Origin: Halisarca cf. caerulea
Taxonomy: Eukaryota > Porifera > Demospongiae > Chondrillida > Halisarcidae
DNA length: 64,000 nt
Assembly: GCA_963170055.1 (NCBI GenBank)
Contig: CAUJGJ010000001.1
Span: forward strand, 647,501 to 711,500
Direction: 5' to 3'
Shown: positions 34,493 to 46,439 of the stretch, piece after piece
Layout of the letters: each line of letters opens with the position of its first letter
Numbering within the stretch: the stretch's first letter is position 1
Position numbers and translations under genes: made by a program
Notes under the pieces: generated by a model
What the model was told of the DNA's origin: nothing
Database searches by the model: none
What the model saw: only the letters and a program-made list of their open reading frames with translations

Positions 34493-34769
34493 ATACCAAG
34501 TTGCATTGCCCTTATGACCTTGCAGGTCATGATATGAAAACTGCTAACTGCTGTATACATACGTCATGTGGTGTGTCCAATTTGTATGACATCTAACTAC
34601 CTTCTTGAATTTGAATTGTTTCTGATGACAGTTTTCTTTTTCCTGTGCCTAGCTCATTGGATATGCTGTACATGTGTGCCCATTAAAATTTGATTGAATG
34701 ATGCATAGGGAATTAGTCTCTAATTATATTCCTTTTTTAAGTTGTAGTTAAAATTACGTATGTGTCTAC

Positions 34770-34778
<9 letters not shown>

Positions 34779-34812
<34 letters not shown>
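34779..34812. repeat. (TA)n microsatellite
   Basis: About 17 TA units followed by T-rich DNA, downstream of PDZD8. Confidence 0.95.
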
Positions 34813-34817
<5 letters not shown>

Positions 34818-35184
34818 TTTTTATTTTTTTATATTTTTTATAGTTGAATAATCAATTAACCAAATACAGAACAGAACAGAAAAAGCTATAGCCTAGGAAT
34901 ACACATATATATAATCACAACAATTCAAAAGTATGAAATGGAATATTATATATATACATACATACATATGTATATATGTACTACGTATTATAACCGTATA
35001 CTCCATAGTATGGAGTATACGGTTACATGGCTACGTACAGTTCACCCCTTATCAAAGTATATAGGAAGTATACACTTGCATAATCATTAATATGAGCACA
35101 TACGTATAGGGTATATGTAGTCCCTTGTCTCCCAAGGCATTGATCGACCTGGATCAAAATACATACTAATTATAGAAGTTACAG

Positions 35185-35600
35185 AGGCGTGGCTACATGA
35201 GATTGAGGATCACCCAAAGTTGTCAGAGTTGCAGTCCATTCACAAGGCTGGTTATCTGAACAAGTGCTCTGATGTCTACCCGAAGGCACATGCACAGAAC
35301 TGTGCTAATGAAGTTAAGAGGGGAGGGGGACGCCCATTTGCACATTGAAATACACACTTGAGCTCTGCTTATTGCTTTGTACCCATCGCAGTGGAAACCC
35401 TCAGTACATATGGCCCAGAAGCTGCTGGATTTTCAATTGGCCAGAGACTATGAGAGCTACCATGGACCCTAGAGCAGGCAAGTTACTCGATCACTCAGCT
35501 GATCTCAGTTGCCATGCAGATCAAGGGGAAACACTCTATCAATTTTGGGCTCTTTGAGCTCATTTGCACCACTGGACAATATTGATTGATATGATTGACT
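35185..35600 (+). pseudogene. 3' fragment of an RLE-type retroelement, lineage 2 (copy F)
   Basis: The part from 35360 reads FVPIAVETLSTYGPEAAGFS, the conserved C-terminal block also seen in copies D and E, and continues to about 35570. The preceding 150 bases (HEIEDHPKLSELQSIHKAGY) do not match the other copies and may be unrelated. TATTATTATT follows at about 35599. Confidence 0.55.
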
Positions 35601-35814
35601 ATTATTATTGCTGCTCATGCATGTTATTTATTGTATATTTTCTGTTTTGTTGTATTGGTATGGTAATATGTTTTTGTAAATAGTAGTGTTAATTTCGTTG
35701 TGCATGCACGCTTGTTGTTCTTTTCTTTTGTTTCTCCATCATTGTCGATCATAATCTTGTTTTTATAATAATGATAATAAGAATATTAATTATATCTGTC
35801 AACAACATGGCAGT

Positions 35815-35994
35815 ATGGAAGTAGTAGTGGATCAATGGCGGTTAGGAATACAAAAAGATAACGTTTTTAAGCGTAAAAGCACACCTGAGGAGCAAGGTGA
35901 AATGTGTGACAGTAGCACTCTTTTGAAGCAAATTAACACTGAAAAGTCAGAAAAACTGGCAATTTTCGCAAGGGAGCCAGGTCCAGCTTCATGA
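35815..35994 (+). other. Isolated 59-codon open frame
   Basis: An ATG-started frame reads MEVVVDQWRLGIQKDNVFKR, then a Ser/Thr/Glu-rich part, and ends at TGA. It is more hydrophilic and codon-like than surrounding noise, but no family is recognised and no splice partner was found. Confidence 0.2.
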
Positions 35995-36159
35995 AAGCCT
36001 TTCCAACATGGTTATTTAGCTATTTCTGTGTGTCATTTGACTCCATCTACAACGTGTTTGTTTAGAAGAAAACGCTCGATTTACAGATGTGGGCCATTTG
36101 CTATTTAATTCATTAAGTTGCTGGTTAGGGAATTAATGAACAATATCTACAGTATCTAG

Positions 36160-38400
36160 TGCTATGCGGAGCTGAACAAATGTCTGGATCCACCCCTGCA
36201 TACAATATTATTATTATTATTAAATTGCTTTACAGCCAGAGTAGATGTGCAGAATAAGTAGTACAGGCAAAATGTTTGGGGCTGATGGTCTACACTCATG
36301 TGAGGCAGCCAAAAAATACGATAACTCAGTGTAACTGTTATTAGTATAAGATGTGATGGCATTGGGGACAAGGGCATAAATAGTGATAGATATTATGTGG
36401 GTCAAAATGTTCATTGAAGTTGGCTTGAAAGATGTTGATTAGGTAGATTTTGATAGTATAGAATGGTTGATTGATGTTAATTGGTTGAATGAAGTTCCAT
36501 AGATTCACAACTCGGTTGAAATAGAAGTGTGGGTGTGGTTATATTCGATCAAGCATGAACCGATTTCTTCTTGTATTAGATGACACAAATTAATGAAATA
36601 TAATCGTAGATATTGAAGTTGTCGGGCGGGTTTTGTAGGCACTTGATAAGGAACAGTAGATCTTGTATTTCATACCAGTACATCAAAGGTAAAAGATTCA
36701 GTTTATGGAGACGTACAATATCTGTAGCCAGAGTTGTAATCATTAAGAATAAACTTTGTGGCACGTTGTTGAACTTTCTCTAGCATTACAATGTACTTTA
36801 TCATGTAAGGTCTCCATAGTTGGCAGCAATAAGCTAACTTGGATCGGATGAATGTGACGTAGAGTTGCCTTTTCAGATTGGTAGGTGCAGAGTGAAGGTG
36901 CAATGTTCTGCGCATCATGTAAATTACTTTGTAGGCTTGACAGCACATAGATTTGTAGTGATTACTGAAAGACAGAGGATTGTTAACAAGTATGCCCAGG
37001 TCATGTACTTGGTGAGTGAAGTTGGTTGGCTGTCCATTGACTGAGTAGGGTGAATCATATGATGATGAAGTGGAAGAATTATATCTTACAACTGCACTTT
37101 TTTCAACGTTAAAGTTATAATTCCCATTTCATGCACCAGTCAGATAAACTGGAAAGATCAGATTGTAGGTTATTAACACTTGAGTTTGTGAATATCAAGG
37201 GTTAGTTTGGTATTGTCAGCAAAGAGGAATGCACAGGAGTTGGAAATTGAATCAGGGAGGTCATTTATGTAGATGAGAAAAAGCAGAGGACCAAGGATGC
37301 TACCTTGGGGAACTCCAGATAGGACAGGGAGGAAGATGGAGTTAACATCATTGATGTGAACATAGTGTCGCCTGTTCGATAGATAATTTTGAAACCATAG
37401 CCATAAAGGACCTGTAATGCTGATCATCCATAGTTTGTAAAAGAGTTTGTTATGGGATAGCGTATCAAATGTCTTGGAAAGAAACCAGATAAATGACGTC
37501 AATTTGATGGGATTGGTCTAGAGCAGTAGAGATGTTAGAGTAAGATAGTAAAAGATTTGAAATATAAGACCGAAATTGTCAGAAAGACAGAAGTGGGCGA
37601 ATGAACTTGATAATCTTGAGATAGATGATAGGTTCAGTAATTTTTGAAACAGTACATACGTAGAAGCGAGATTGGTCTGTAGTTGGAAACTATGGACCGA
37701 TTACCATTTTTGTAGATGGGATAATTATGTGGATCTTCCATTTATCAGGGATAGCAGCTGTTTCTATGCTCATTTGAAAGAGATCAGTAAGGGGGATAAG
37801 GAGGATTTCAGCACAGAGTTTGATTAGTTTGGGACTAATCTCATCATATCCAAATGCCTTGGAAGTATCTACGTAAGTGATAGATAGCTGTACTAACATT
37901 GTCAAGAGTGAATGAAATTGAATGAAGTTGATGATTAGGAGACAGAAGTCGATCAATTGATGGTATTTGGTACTGGTTAACTGTAAAAGTGGAATGAAAA
38001 AAATTGTTAAAAGCTTCTGCTGACTCGGGTAACAAACTTGTGGGTGGGGTGTTTTCTGATGTGCATATGTAGTTGGGTAGGGAGCTGTTCGTTGATAAGG
38101 TACGTAAATAGCTATACAGTTGCTTAGAGTTCCCTTTCGCTATAAGGTTGGATTCATAACCTCTCTGCAGTTTGCATAGTTTGTTGCAATGTGATCTCAG
38201 CTGATTTAAGTTTATCAAGCTTGGCTGGGGTCGAATGGTGCTCAACTTGACATTTTAATGTTCGTAGACTATTAAGTTGATGGGAAATAGCTGGGGTAAA
38301 CCATCTTGGTTGAGATACTGTGATTGAAGGAATGAATTTAGATTGGACCTCTAAGACAACATTTTCTAAGAAGACTACAATTAGAGTTAACATTGACATG
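36160..38400 (-). pseudogene. CR1/L2-like LINE, RT region, decayed
   Basis: On the - strand, from 38400 down: a spacer before RT (RWFTPAISHQLNSLRTLK; SKQLYSYLRTL), then DEISPKLIKLCAEILL and IPDKWK, then the RT core (FDTLSHNKLFYKLW; SGVPQGSILGPLLFLIYIND, about 37300), then QLYVTFIRSKLAYCCQLWRP and MLEKVQQRATKFI near 36800. Gene order and the final VQQRATKF motif match CR1/L2/Jockey-type LINEs. The catalytic FADD box reads FADN, and several stops and frameshifts split the frame. The endonuclease part upstream was not found. The 3' end carries an (AAT)n tail at about 36205-36222. Confidence 0.82.
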
Positions 38401-38570
38401 CAGGTACTTCAACCGAGAAATGATGTCTGTAGTAATAGATTAGTAATGGATTCAATATCCTTCAGATTTGAATAGATCATGGAAATTCAGTACCAATTTA
38501 ATTGGTACTGGTATGGACTACAGACTGGAACGTTAACACGGCCATCTTTGTAGTATGCATTAATCAATTA

Positions 38571-38736
38571 GAAATGGCGAATATTTGGCAATTGCGCTTG
38601 CGATGAGTGTATAGTCTGTAGAGATTGCTTAGGATTCTGTTGTTTTGAAGATACAGGAGCAAAGCGTACTTTACTCAAAGCTATTGGGTGTTTGCTATGC
38701 ATTAGTAGTTATTACAACCTGGCCTATAGCTAAAAT
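38571..38736 (+). other. Cysteine-rich open stretch of unknown origin
   Basis: Read after the TAG at 38568-38570, this frame has a dense cysteine pattern: FGNCACDECIVCRDCLGFCC, then DTGAKRTLLKAIGCLLC, ending at TAA. The preceding bases (ATCAATTAG) could act as a splice acceptor. It resembles a zinc-binding cluster, but no family is assigned. It sits between the LINE and the Helitron. Confidence 0.25.
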
Positions 38737-40261
38737 TTCATTGAAGAGTAAGTTTTGTTCTTAAGGCTTCCAAAATTGTTGGGTGGTTCATGGCCCACCT
38801 GGCCCACCTGTCTAAGCCGGCCTTGTACTTATCACAGAAATCAAGTAAAACACGCACTGTGATCAGAATATATACCATTCATAAGTACAACTTGACAACC
38901 AGGATCACAACATTCTCAAACACATTATCTACTTGCAGCCTGAATGGCAAAACCAAAGTTAATCAGATCTAGAGCTTCGAGCTGATTATGTAGGACAGAC
39001 ACACTTATTGCCACACATTGTATACGACCAACACAGTAACAATATTGCTTTTCACCACATGCAATCAGTATGAATGAAAGCAAATGAACTGGGATATACT
39101 GGTATTTGTCATGAAATACGGCCAATCCAGCAAAAAAATCTACAATTATAAAATACAATAAAAATAATTCTTACAACATAAACCTCTCTTCATAATTCTA
39201 TTCCCTAGTCTGGCCTAACCACCACGTCTGTACATTGTCAAAATTGAAGGCATGCTACATTGTCAAAATTGAAGGCATGCATGCTCATAGCACATGCATT
39301 ACTTATTATGTACATACACAAGAAGCAAGGTGGTCAATGAGGGTAACCACCTACTGTGCCAACGAGTGACCACCCATGCAGTGTGTTGGATTTGCCTAAT
39401 GCACAAAATTATACTTGGATGTAAGGAAGACAATGATACATACTGCAGCACAACACATCAGTCGATAATATCATGTGACACAATTCAGCAAAACAATTCT
39501 GCGAGGTTCTGAACTTTGTTTACAACTAGCTCACCATCTGTTCCAACAGTTCTTGGTATATAGACTGCTACTGCAAGATTGAAATTGAGTGACTGCTATT
39601 CATCAGAAGGGAACAGAGCCGTTTGTGTGCTGATTGTTATCAGCATCTTAAAATTGAAGATGCACTTTTACATCATGATGGTGATCCAAGGAATGTAGGC
39701 CAATGCGTAATTCTGCCCTCCACCTTCACTGGAGGACTACACTACATTTATGAATGGCAAATGGATACAATGAGTTATGTGAGGAAGTTTGGTCATCCAG
39801 ATCTTTTCCTAATGATTATTATGACTACAAATCCGAAATGGGATGAAATTACCATAAATCTATTGCCAGGTCAGGAAGCACATGACCAACCAGATTTGAT
39901 TGCATGTGTTTTTCAACTGAAATTGAAGAACCTGATGGAATTTCTCAAGAATGGCACCTTTGGGGAACCTCAAACCTGGCTTTACTCCATTGAACTTCAG
40001 AAGCGTGGACTACCTCGTGCCCACATTTTTGTCCGCATGGTTAAAGTCTGCATTCAAAATTCAACCAGATGGTTAGTCTGATACCCAGACCCTACTGCCG
40101 CCCCCCCGAGTGATGGTCTGGATACGAGACTACCAGATGGCATTGACAAAGTCATTGCGTGTGGTAGAAATATATACCATCTCATGAAGCAGATCCAATT
40201 CTACATAATATTGTGGTTCATATGTAGGGATGACAATTGTCAATAGAATTGTCAATTGTCA

Positions 40262-40693
40262 AAAAAACATTGGAACAAGGTAGGTTTGTTTGCTACACAG
40301 GGCTGGACGGGCATAGGGATAGACGTGCATAGGGCTAGACATGCATAGGGCTAGACCAACATAGGGCTAGACATGCATAGGGCTAAATGGGCATAGGGAT
40401 AGGCATACATGGGTCTAGACTGACATAGAGCTAGACAGAGGTGGGTTGGACTGGGTACAGTGTGCAAATTTCTACATCCTGTGTTAATATTTTAGCTGTG
40501 GGATTCAGGAATATGCACGCTGTACCCAGTCCAACCCACCTCTGTCTAGCTCTATACCCGTCTAGCCCCATGTATGCCTATCCCTATGCCCGTCTAGCCC
40601 TATACATATGTCTAGCCCTACGTATGTCTATCCCTATGCCCGTCCAGCCCTGTGTAGCAAACAACCCTACCTTGCATGTTCCAATGTTTTTGA
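40262..40693. mobile_element. Foldback element with minisatellite arms (GGGCTAGAC unit)
   Basis: The left arm (to about 40458) holds CATAGGGCTAGACATG-type units of about 16 bp repeated roughly ten times. The right arm (from about 40510) is its inverted counterpart (TAGCCCTATGCCCGTC units). Outer ends AACATTGGAACAAGGTAGG and CTTGCATGTTCCAATG also pair, as do inner segments GTGGGTTGGACTGGGTACAG / CTGTACCCAGTCCAACCCAC. It sits inside the Helitron. Related copies are at 47270-49190 and 60619-60972. Confidence 0.85.
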
Positions 40694-41750
40694 TGATTGA
40701 CAGTTTTTATCCCTGCATCTTTTTTCCATTTTAAATGGTTTTTATATGGTTCTTAGTATTGTCAAAGCCAATATGGTGCATGGAGTTCAATGTTCACAGT
40801 ATTTGTATGACAAATGGGTCATGTTCAAAGAAGTATCCAAGACAGTTCCTCACGCACACTCAGTAGGGTATTGATGGCTATCCTAAATACCAATGAAGAG
40901 CACTAGAGGATGGTGGCCACACTGCCAGGATCACAATTTCAGTGAATATAAGCAGACAAGAGAGAGTTGTAGACAACATGCAGGTGGATAGTTTCCTACA
41001 ATCCTTGGCTTTTGTGCCAAATGAATTACCACTTGAAGGTTGAACTATGCATGAGCATTCATAGCATCAAGTATGTCCTCAAGTATGTCAAGGGCTGTGA
41101 TCAAGCCATTTTCTTGGTAGAAAGACCAGACAATATTGATAAAGTCCAATAATTTCAGCAAGCTATGTTGGTTACAGTGAGGCTGCTTGAAGGATTTTGG
41201 ATTGCCCTCTCCATGAAAGATTTTCCCCAGTTGTGCAACTGGCAGTCCACTTGGAGAATGGCCAAAGGATATACTTCACTGAAGCAACAGTCCAACAAAG
41301 AGCTGATGCAGAGCCACCACAGACTACACTTACAGACTACGTATACACTTTGCACTTAACCAGACTGATCCATTTGCCCATTCTTTACTTTACTTGGATT
41401 TTCCATGCATCTATAGCTGGGACAAAGGCGGAAAATGCATGTTGGAATTGATGCAAATGTGGAAAGAAAGTGGCACAAGAGGAGGACATCTTTGATCATG
41501 AAGCACAGGCAATTGGGCAAGTTTACACTGTCAGTCCCAGACAAGGGGAGTACAATCTTCAGATGCTGTTACATGAAGTGCATGTGTGGAGCTACGTACG
41601 TATCAGTAGCTCACTATCTGAGGGGACCAAAGGAATCACTTCACCAGCAAATAGACCTTGAGAAATTGTAGCTTGTATGAGGTTAGGCGACCCTTTTGTA
41701 ATAACACATCTGGTGCCCTTCATTACCCTCAGATAGTGAGCTGCCTTTCT

Positions 41751-41973
41751 AACATGCCTTCTTAACTAGAATTTAATACTGTTTGTAGGAAAACTATACA
41801 TGCATACACTGATTATTGAAAATCTATGTTTAGTACAAAATTAGGAATACTAGTGTTTGAAATTGAAACTGCAAGAAGTTTGTGATGTATTGCATGCATA
41901 AGTATATTATTATATTATTATACTGAATATGTAGGTACAGTATATATGTAGGGTGATAAATAGGCAGGTGTAT
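41751..41973 (+). repeat. About 225-bp direct repeat, copy 1
   Basis: It begins ACATGCCTTCTTAACTAG and ends GATAAATAGGCAGGTGTAT. The segment is repeated with few changes at 43138-43360. It is a non-coding AT-rich insert within the Helitron remnants. Confidence 0.9.
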
Positions 41974-43137
41974 GGTGCTTAATGATTTAAAAACCATTCA
42001 TAATGAGGTGTGCCAAACCTTTCAAGAGGCATGCCATAAACGAGGATCGGATTGCTTAAGGATAGCCGAGTTGTTACAAATGCCCTCAAGCTCAGGTAAG
42101 AACCTTTTATGTGATAATTCTTCCAACCTGTGAACCTAGTGATCCTCTTGCATTCTGAGACAACCACCGGGACAGTATGACCTAGGATTTTTTGCATCAC
42201 CATGCATCAGCCTGTACGAGGATTACGAGGATGACCTTAATTACCTTTACTGATGGCATGTACAACCAGGCACTAAATGACATACAAGACAAGGTCCTGT
42301 ATATGCATGGGTGGACAAAGCTTCCCACCTCTGGATTAGCAGTTCCAGCACAAAATGCAGGTGAAAGACTGTCATGTGAATCTTGGCAAGAAACCTTTCC
42401 AGCTATATAGCTGAAGAACAGGGTTTGATTTCATCCACAAACCAAGAAAACATGACTGCAGATCAACTTAATTGCCCTCTTCCAACAGTTCATGTCTGCT
42501 GTAGCTATAGACAGTAACAAAGGTTGTTTTTTGTACACAGTTCCCTGAATAGGCCATAACATTGGACTATACAATTATAGCAACTTCCTGCCAATTTAAT
42601 TGCAGGTGGAGTTTACCTAGATGCACCAGGAGGAACTAGAAAGACATTCTTAATTAACACAGTGTGGGTAACAATTCGATCAAGCTCTTGCCACTGCTTC
42701 AAGTGGTATTGCTACAACACTGCTGTTTGGTGGCCATACACTACATCCGGCATAGATTATCTATGATTCCAGGTTCAAAATTCCACTTGATGTTCACATG
42801 CAGGTAAGAACTACCAATGTGTATTATCCAAAAGGGCACAAGCCTTAGCAAAGTGATCCTAGACAGCAAGGTAATCATTATCGATAAAGCTGATTCATCA
42901 TGCAGTGTACCTTTGAAGCTGTTGATCATACACTATGGGACATCAGATCAACAGACGCTCCTTTTGGTGGCATCCCAACACTACTTTGTGGGGATTCAAA
43001 CAGATTCTGCCAGATGTGAGAAATGAAACTCAATCCAACATTGCATGTTGATGCTTCTCTGATATCTTTGGCAATCCATCACTACCCTACATGCACCTTA
43101 CCACCATATCAGTGTTCTCCCCAGGCACGTCAGTCCA

Positions 43138-43360
43138 ACATGCCTTCTGTACTAGAATATAATACTGTTTGTAGGAGAACTATACATGCATACATTGATT
43201 ATTGAAAATCTATGTTTAGTACAAAATTAGGAATACAAGTGTTTAAAATTGAAACTGCAAGCAGTTTGTGATGTATTGCATGCATAAGTATATTATTATA
43301 TTATTTTACTGAATATGTAGGTACAGTATATATGTAGGGTGATAAATAGGCAGGTGTATA
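43138..43360 (+). repeat. About 225-bp direct repeat, copy 2
   Basis: It begins ACATGCCTTCTGTACTAG, continues AATACTGTTTGTAGGA, and ends GATAAATAGGCAGGTGTAT. It matches copy 1 at 41751 in order and direction. The segment between the two copies holds the Walker A region of the Helitron helicase. Confidence 0.9.
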
Positions 43361-44689
43361 TGTTCACAGAGCATTTGCTGTTTATTGGAGATGGCTCATA
43401 TCCTAACGCTGAACATGAAGTGATTGATGCCATCACATTGCCAGACTTCATCAACTTTTGAGGAGATGAAGTTGAAAGTTCACCTAAATCTTTTCAGATT
43501 GAACATGTCCAATATTTGAAATGGCTTGCTGAGCGGGTCATACTAAATCCACTTTATGGCATTTTGAAAAGGATCAATGACACTTTGATCCATGAGTTTC
43601 CAGGGAAAGTTTTTACCTACAAATCTATCAATTTAATCACTGTAGATGAGGCTGCCCACTCCAAGGGTAATGAATGGCACCAGATGTGTTATTACAAAAG
43701 GGTCGCCTTACCTCATACAAGCTACAATTTCTCAAGGTCTATTTGCTGGTGAGGTGATTCCTTTGGTCCCCTCAGATAGTGAGCTGCCTTTCCAATTCAA
43801 AAGACTGCATGCAGTTTCCTATTTGACCCTGTTTTACCTTGACAATCAAACAATACACACAGGCAAAATGGAATCCCCATGCATGCATATTCCTCGCCTA
43901 CTTTACTGTGCATGCATTTCATGCGCTATAATACTGTATTGCATAGGAATATATTTCTCCTTATAATTTATTTGATCTCCATGCATGCATGCATTGAGCC
44001 ATGTTTTCCCCACGTGTCTCTGTTTACCGAATCATATTATACACATACTTTTAGCAGATTTATAAAATACAAAATGGCATCAATATAATCCCTCACCCTT
44101 TTCTGAAAATGTTTACTGTGTATAGAGAAGTCATGCAGCATCAGGATGTTATCTACAGATCCCCTCCCTTTACTGAATCCATTGTGCTTCTCACATGCAA
44201 TAATTAAGACGACCCATTAGCTTCCACTACTGTATGCCTACTAGTCTATTCTTAAGAACTAGACAGAATGCTTTAACATGACCAAGAGAACATTAGCTAA
44301 TTCCCTTAAAATTTGATGGCTTTGGGATCCCCTTTGTATATATTTGTATACTGTACACGTACAAATTTTCTCAGGATGATACTTTCGCAGATTTCACGGA
44401 TTGAAAGTCATGTGTAAAAATTTTAAGCATATGTGGAAAAATTTGGGAAAAGTGCTTGTGCAATGACCAAAATGGCTGTCAAAAGAGCATGCAGGAGTTG
44501 ATCGTCGAGAAGCACTTGAGCACCTTGGTTTTTGTTTTTTTATAATTAATGGCTTTCGTTCAAAAACAGGAAGTTTACATCAATAAAAGACTAAAACATG
44601 CACACTGCAAACACACTATACAACACCACAGACCATCTTCCAACCCAATCAGCTATCCCACTTGCAAAGCCCAAGTCTTTGAAATAACG

Positions 44690-45900
44690 ACACTTCAATT
44701 CCATATTCACCAGAAGTAAGTACATGCACCCTACCTACAGCATGGGCATGGTAGACCTACCATCCCCTCCCGTAAATCAAATCAGTTCTATCATAATCTT
44801 GCAGTAGTTTGCACAACCCTACTAAACCTCAATGCAATAATTAAAGCCATGCATGGGTAATGACAGCATGAGACCCCATACTTTATAAACACTGTGTTTA
44901 CTCATTAGCCCCAGCTCTATAACTATCTTATTCAATATACCTGTTTCGAACAAAGCACCATACCCCATAACTGGCAGAATCCACCCCATCTTCAAAAGTG
45001 GCAACAATTTAATATTATTATAGTTTTCCAAATACAGACCAATTTCCATATATACTAGGTGTAATCTCAAAAATCCTTCAAACTAATTGTCTATCAAATC
45101 TATTGAATCACTCATCACCCCTGCCCAATTTGGATTCCATCCTCAGAAATCGTTCCTGCCTTACACAGTTACTGACTTCCTATGCAAAAATCGTGCAGTC
45201 CATAGAAGATAAACATTCATGTGATGTTGCGTATACCTCAATTTCAGCAAAGCATTTGACGGCCACACAATGAGCTACGTACTACTCAAATTATGGACAA
45301 TTGGAAACACAGGACCACTCTGGTTATACAATAATTCGAAGTGATGTCTCCAAAACAGACACCATTTTGTCTCTATATAGATGGGACATAATCCAGCCTC
45401 TTACCATGCATGCAGTAATCATTTACCTCTTTGCCCATGACATCAATGATCTCCCAAGAAAGTACATCCGATTTCAATCAGACATAGATGCAGTATGTGC
45501 ATGGTGCAAAAATGGAAGCTGTCCCTAGCTAAATCCCCACAAATGTTTCCTCATCTAATTCAACTTAAATTTAACAAACACACACATATGGTAATGCCTC
45601 CACCTACACTATAGACAACACCCCCTATTCCACAAGTATCACAACAAAAAAGAGACCTCGGAGTCATTGCCAATAGTACCCTTCATTAGAAAAGCCACCT
45701 CTCAGATGTCTGCAAACATGCATATACCAACACGTGCATTTCATCAAATGGCACACAATCATCTTCAGCCTGCAAAGCACTAAAAAGAGCCCTATATTTA
45801 ACACTAATTCCATCTAAATTATCATAATGTTCACCACTGTGGAGACCACGCCATAACCTAATGTCCAGTTTATACAGGTGTCCAGATTTTCAAGTGTCCC
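44690..45900 (+). pseudogene. Second, heavily decayed LINE fragment
   Basis: Recognisable RT scraps: LITPAQFGFHPQKSF (about 45110), LNFSKAFDGHTMSYVLLKLW (about 45240) and IGNTGPLW (about 45302), which parallel the DTLSHNKLFYKLW and ITGPLW blocks of the LINE at 36-38 kb. Many stops are present and the YADD region is not recognised. Confidence 0.6.
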
Positions 45901-46439
45901 GAATAGCAGGTTTATCTGTACAGTACATATTAATAAACTATCCCTACATACAAGTATATCAAAAGGTGCTTGCTTGCATGGTTATTTCCTACATAAAGAT
46001 ACTGCATGGTGTTGCATGAAATATTATGATTGTAGAGTGAAATTAAAACTAAAATTTCCATCAAGAATTAAATAAGATTACAAATGTGCAGTTGAGTGGT
46101 GAGTGTACATTGCATATTATGAAAGGCTAACTGGAAGTATGTGCTTGAGTTAACATTCATACTGATTCAACCTGTAAAATTGAAAATATAGTTAATTATT
46201 GCATGTTGCAAACTATCTAGGTACAGTATCATACAGTATGTATATACTGCAATATAATGCAATAAACATGTATAGCCAACCCCTCATGTGAACTGAGAAG
46301 AGGGTCTGGTAGATATCAATTCTTTTCTGTGAATGGTGCCAATAAGAGAAGGATTGAGCAGTTAGTTGGTAGTTTAATATACTGTACTTAGTCAATCAAA
46401 ACCAGGTCATACAGTAAATGTTTCTTCTACACATAGCTG

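Larger units (their letters stand above)
39600..43830 (+). pseudogene. Broken Helitron (Rep-helicase) transposon
   Basis: The N-terminal Rep part is the longest frame (39623-40081): CADCYQHLKIEDAL, LPSTFTGGLHYIYEWQMD, VRKFGHPDLFLMI, TTNPKWDEI, and LQKRGLPRAHIFV. Canonical Helitron Rep has KRGLPHAHI; here the first His of the HUH metal site is Arg. Later pieces: HLENGQRIYFTEATVQQRA (41240); the Walker A region LDAPGGTRKTFLINT (42618), with Arg for the usual Gly; PLYGILKRINDTLIHEFPGK (43553); and VIPLVPSDSELPFQFKR (43755), the C-terminal helicase motif. Stops, frameshifts, a minisatellite foldback at 40262-40693 and duplicated segments interrupt it. Rolling-circle ends were not identified. Confidence 0.85.

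Noticed and set aside
40262..40693. Possible CRISPR-like array of short repeats
   Set aside because: Units are contiguous and degenerate, arms are inverted, and there are no unique spacers; it is a eukaryotic minisatellite foldback.
40441..40734. 97-codon frame with repeated Leu-Ala-Leu-Tyr motifs
   Set aside because: It is a translation of the minisatellite arm of the foldback element, not a gene.
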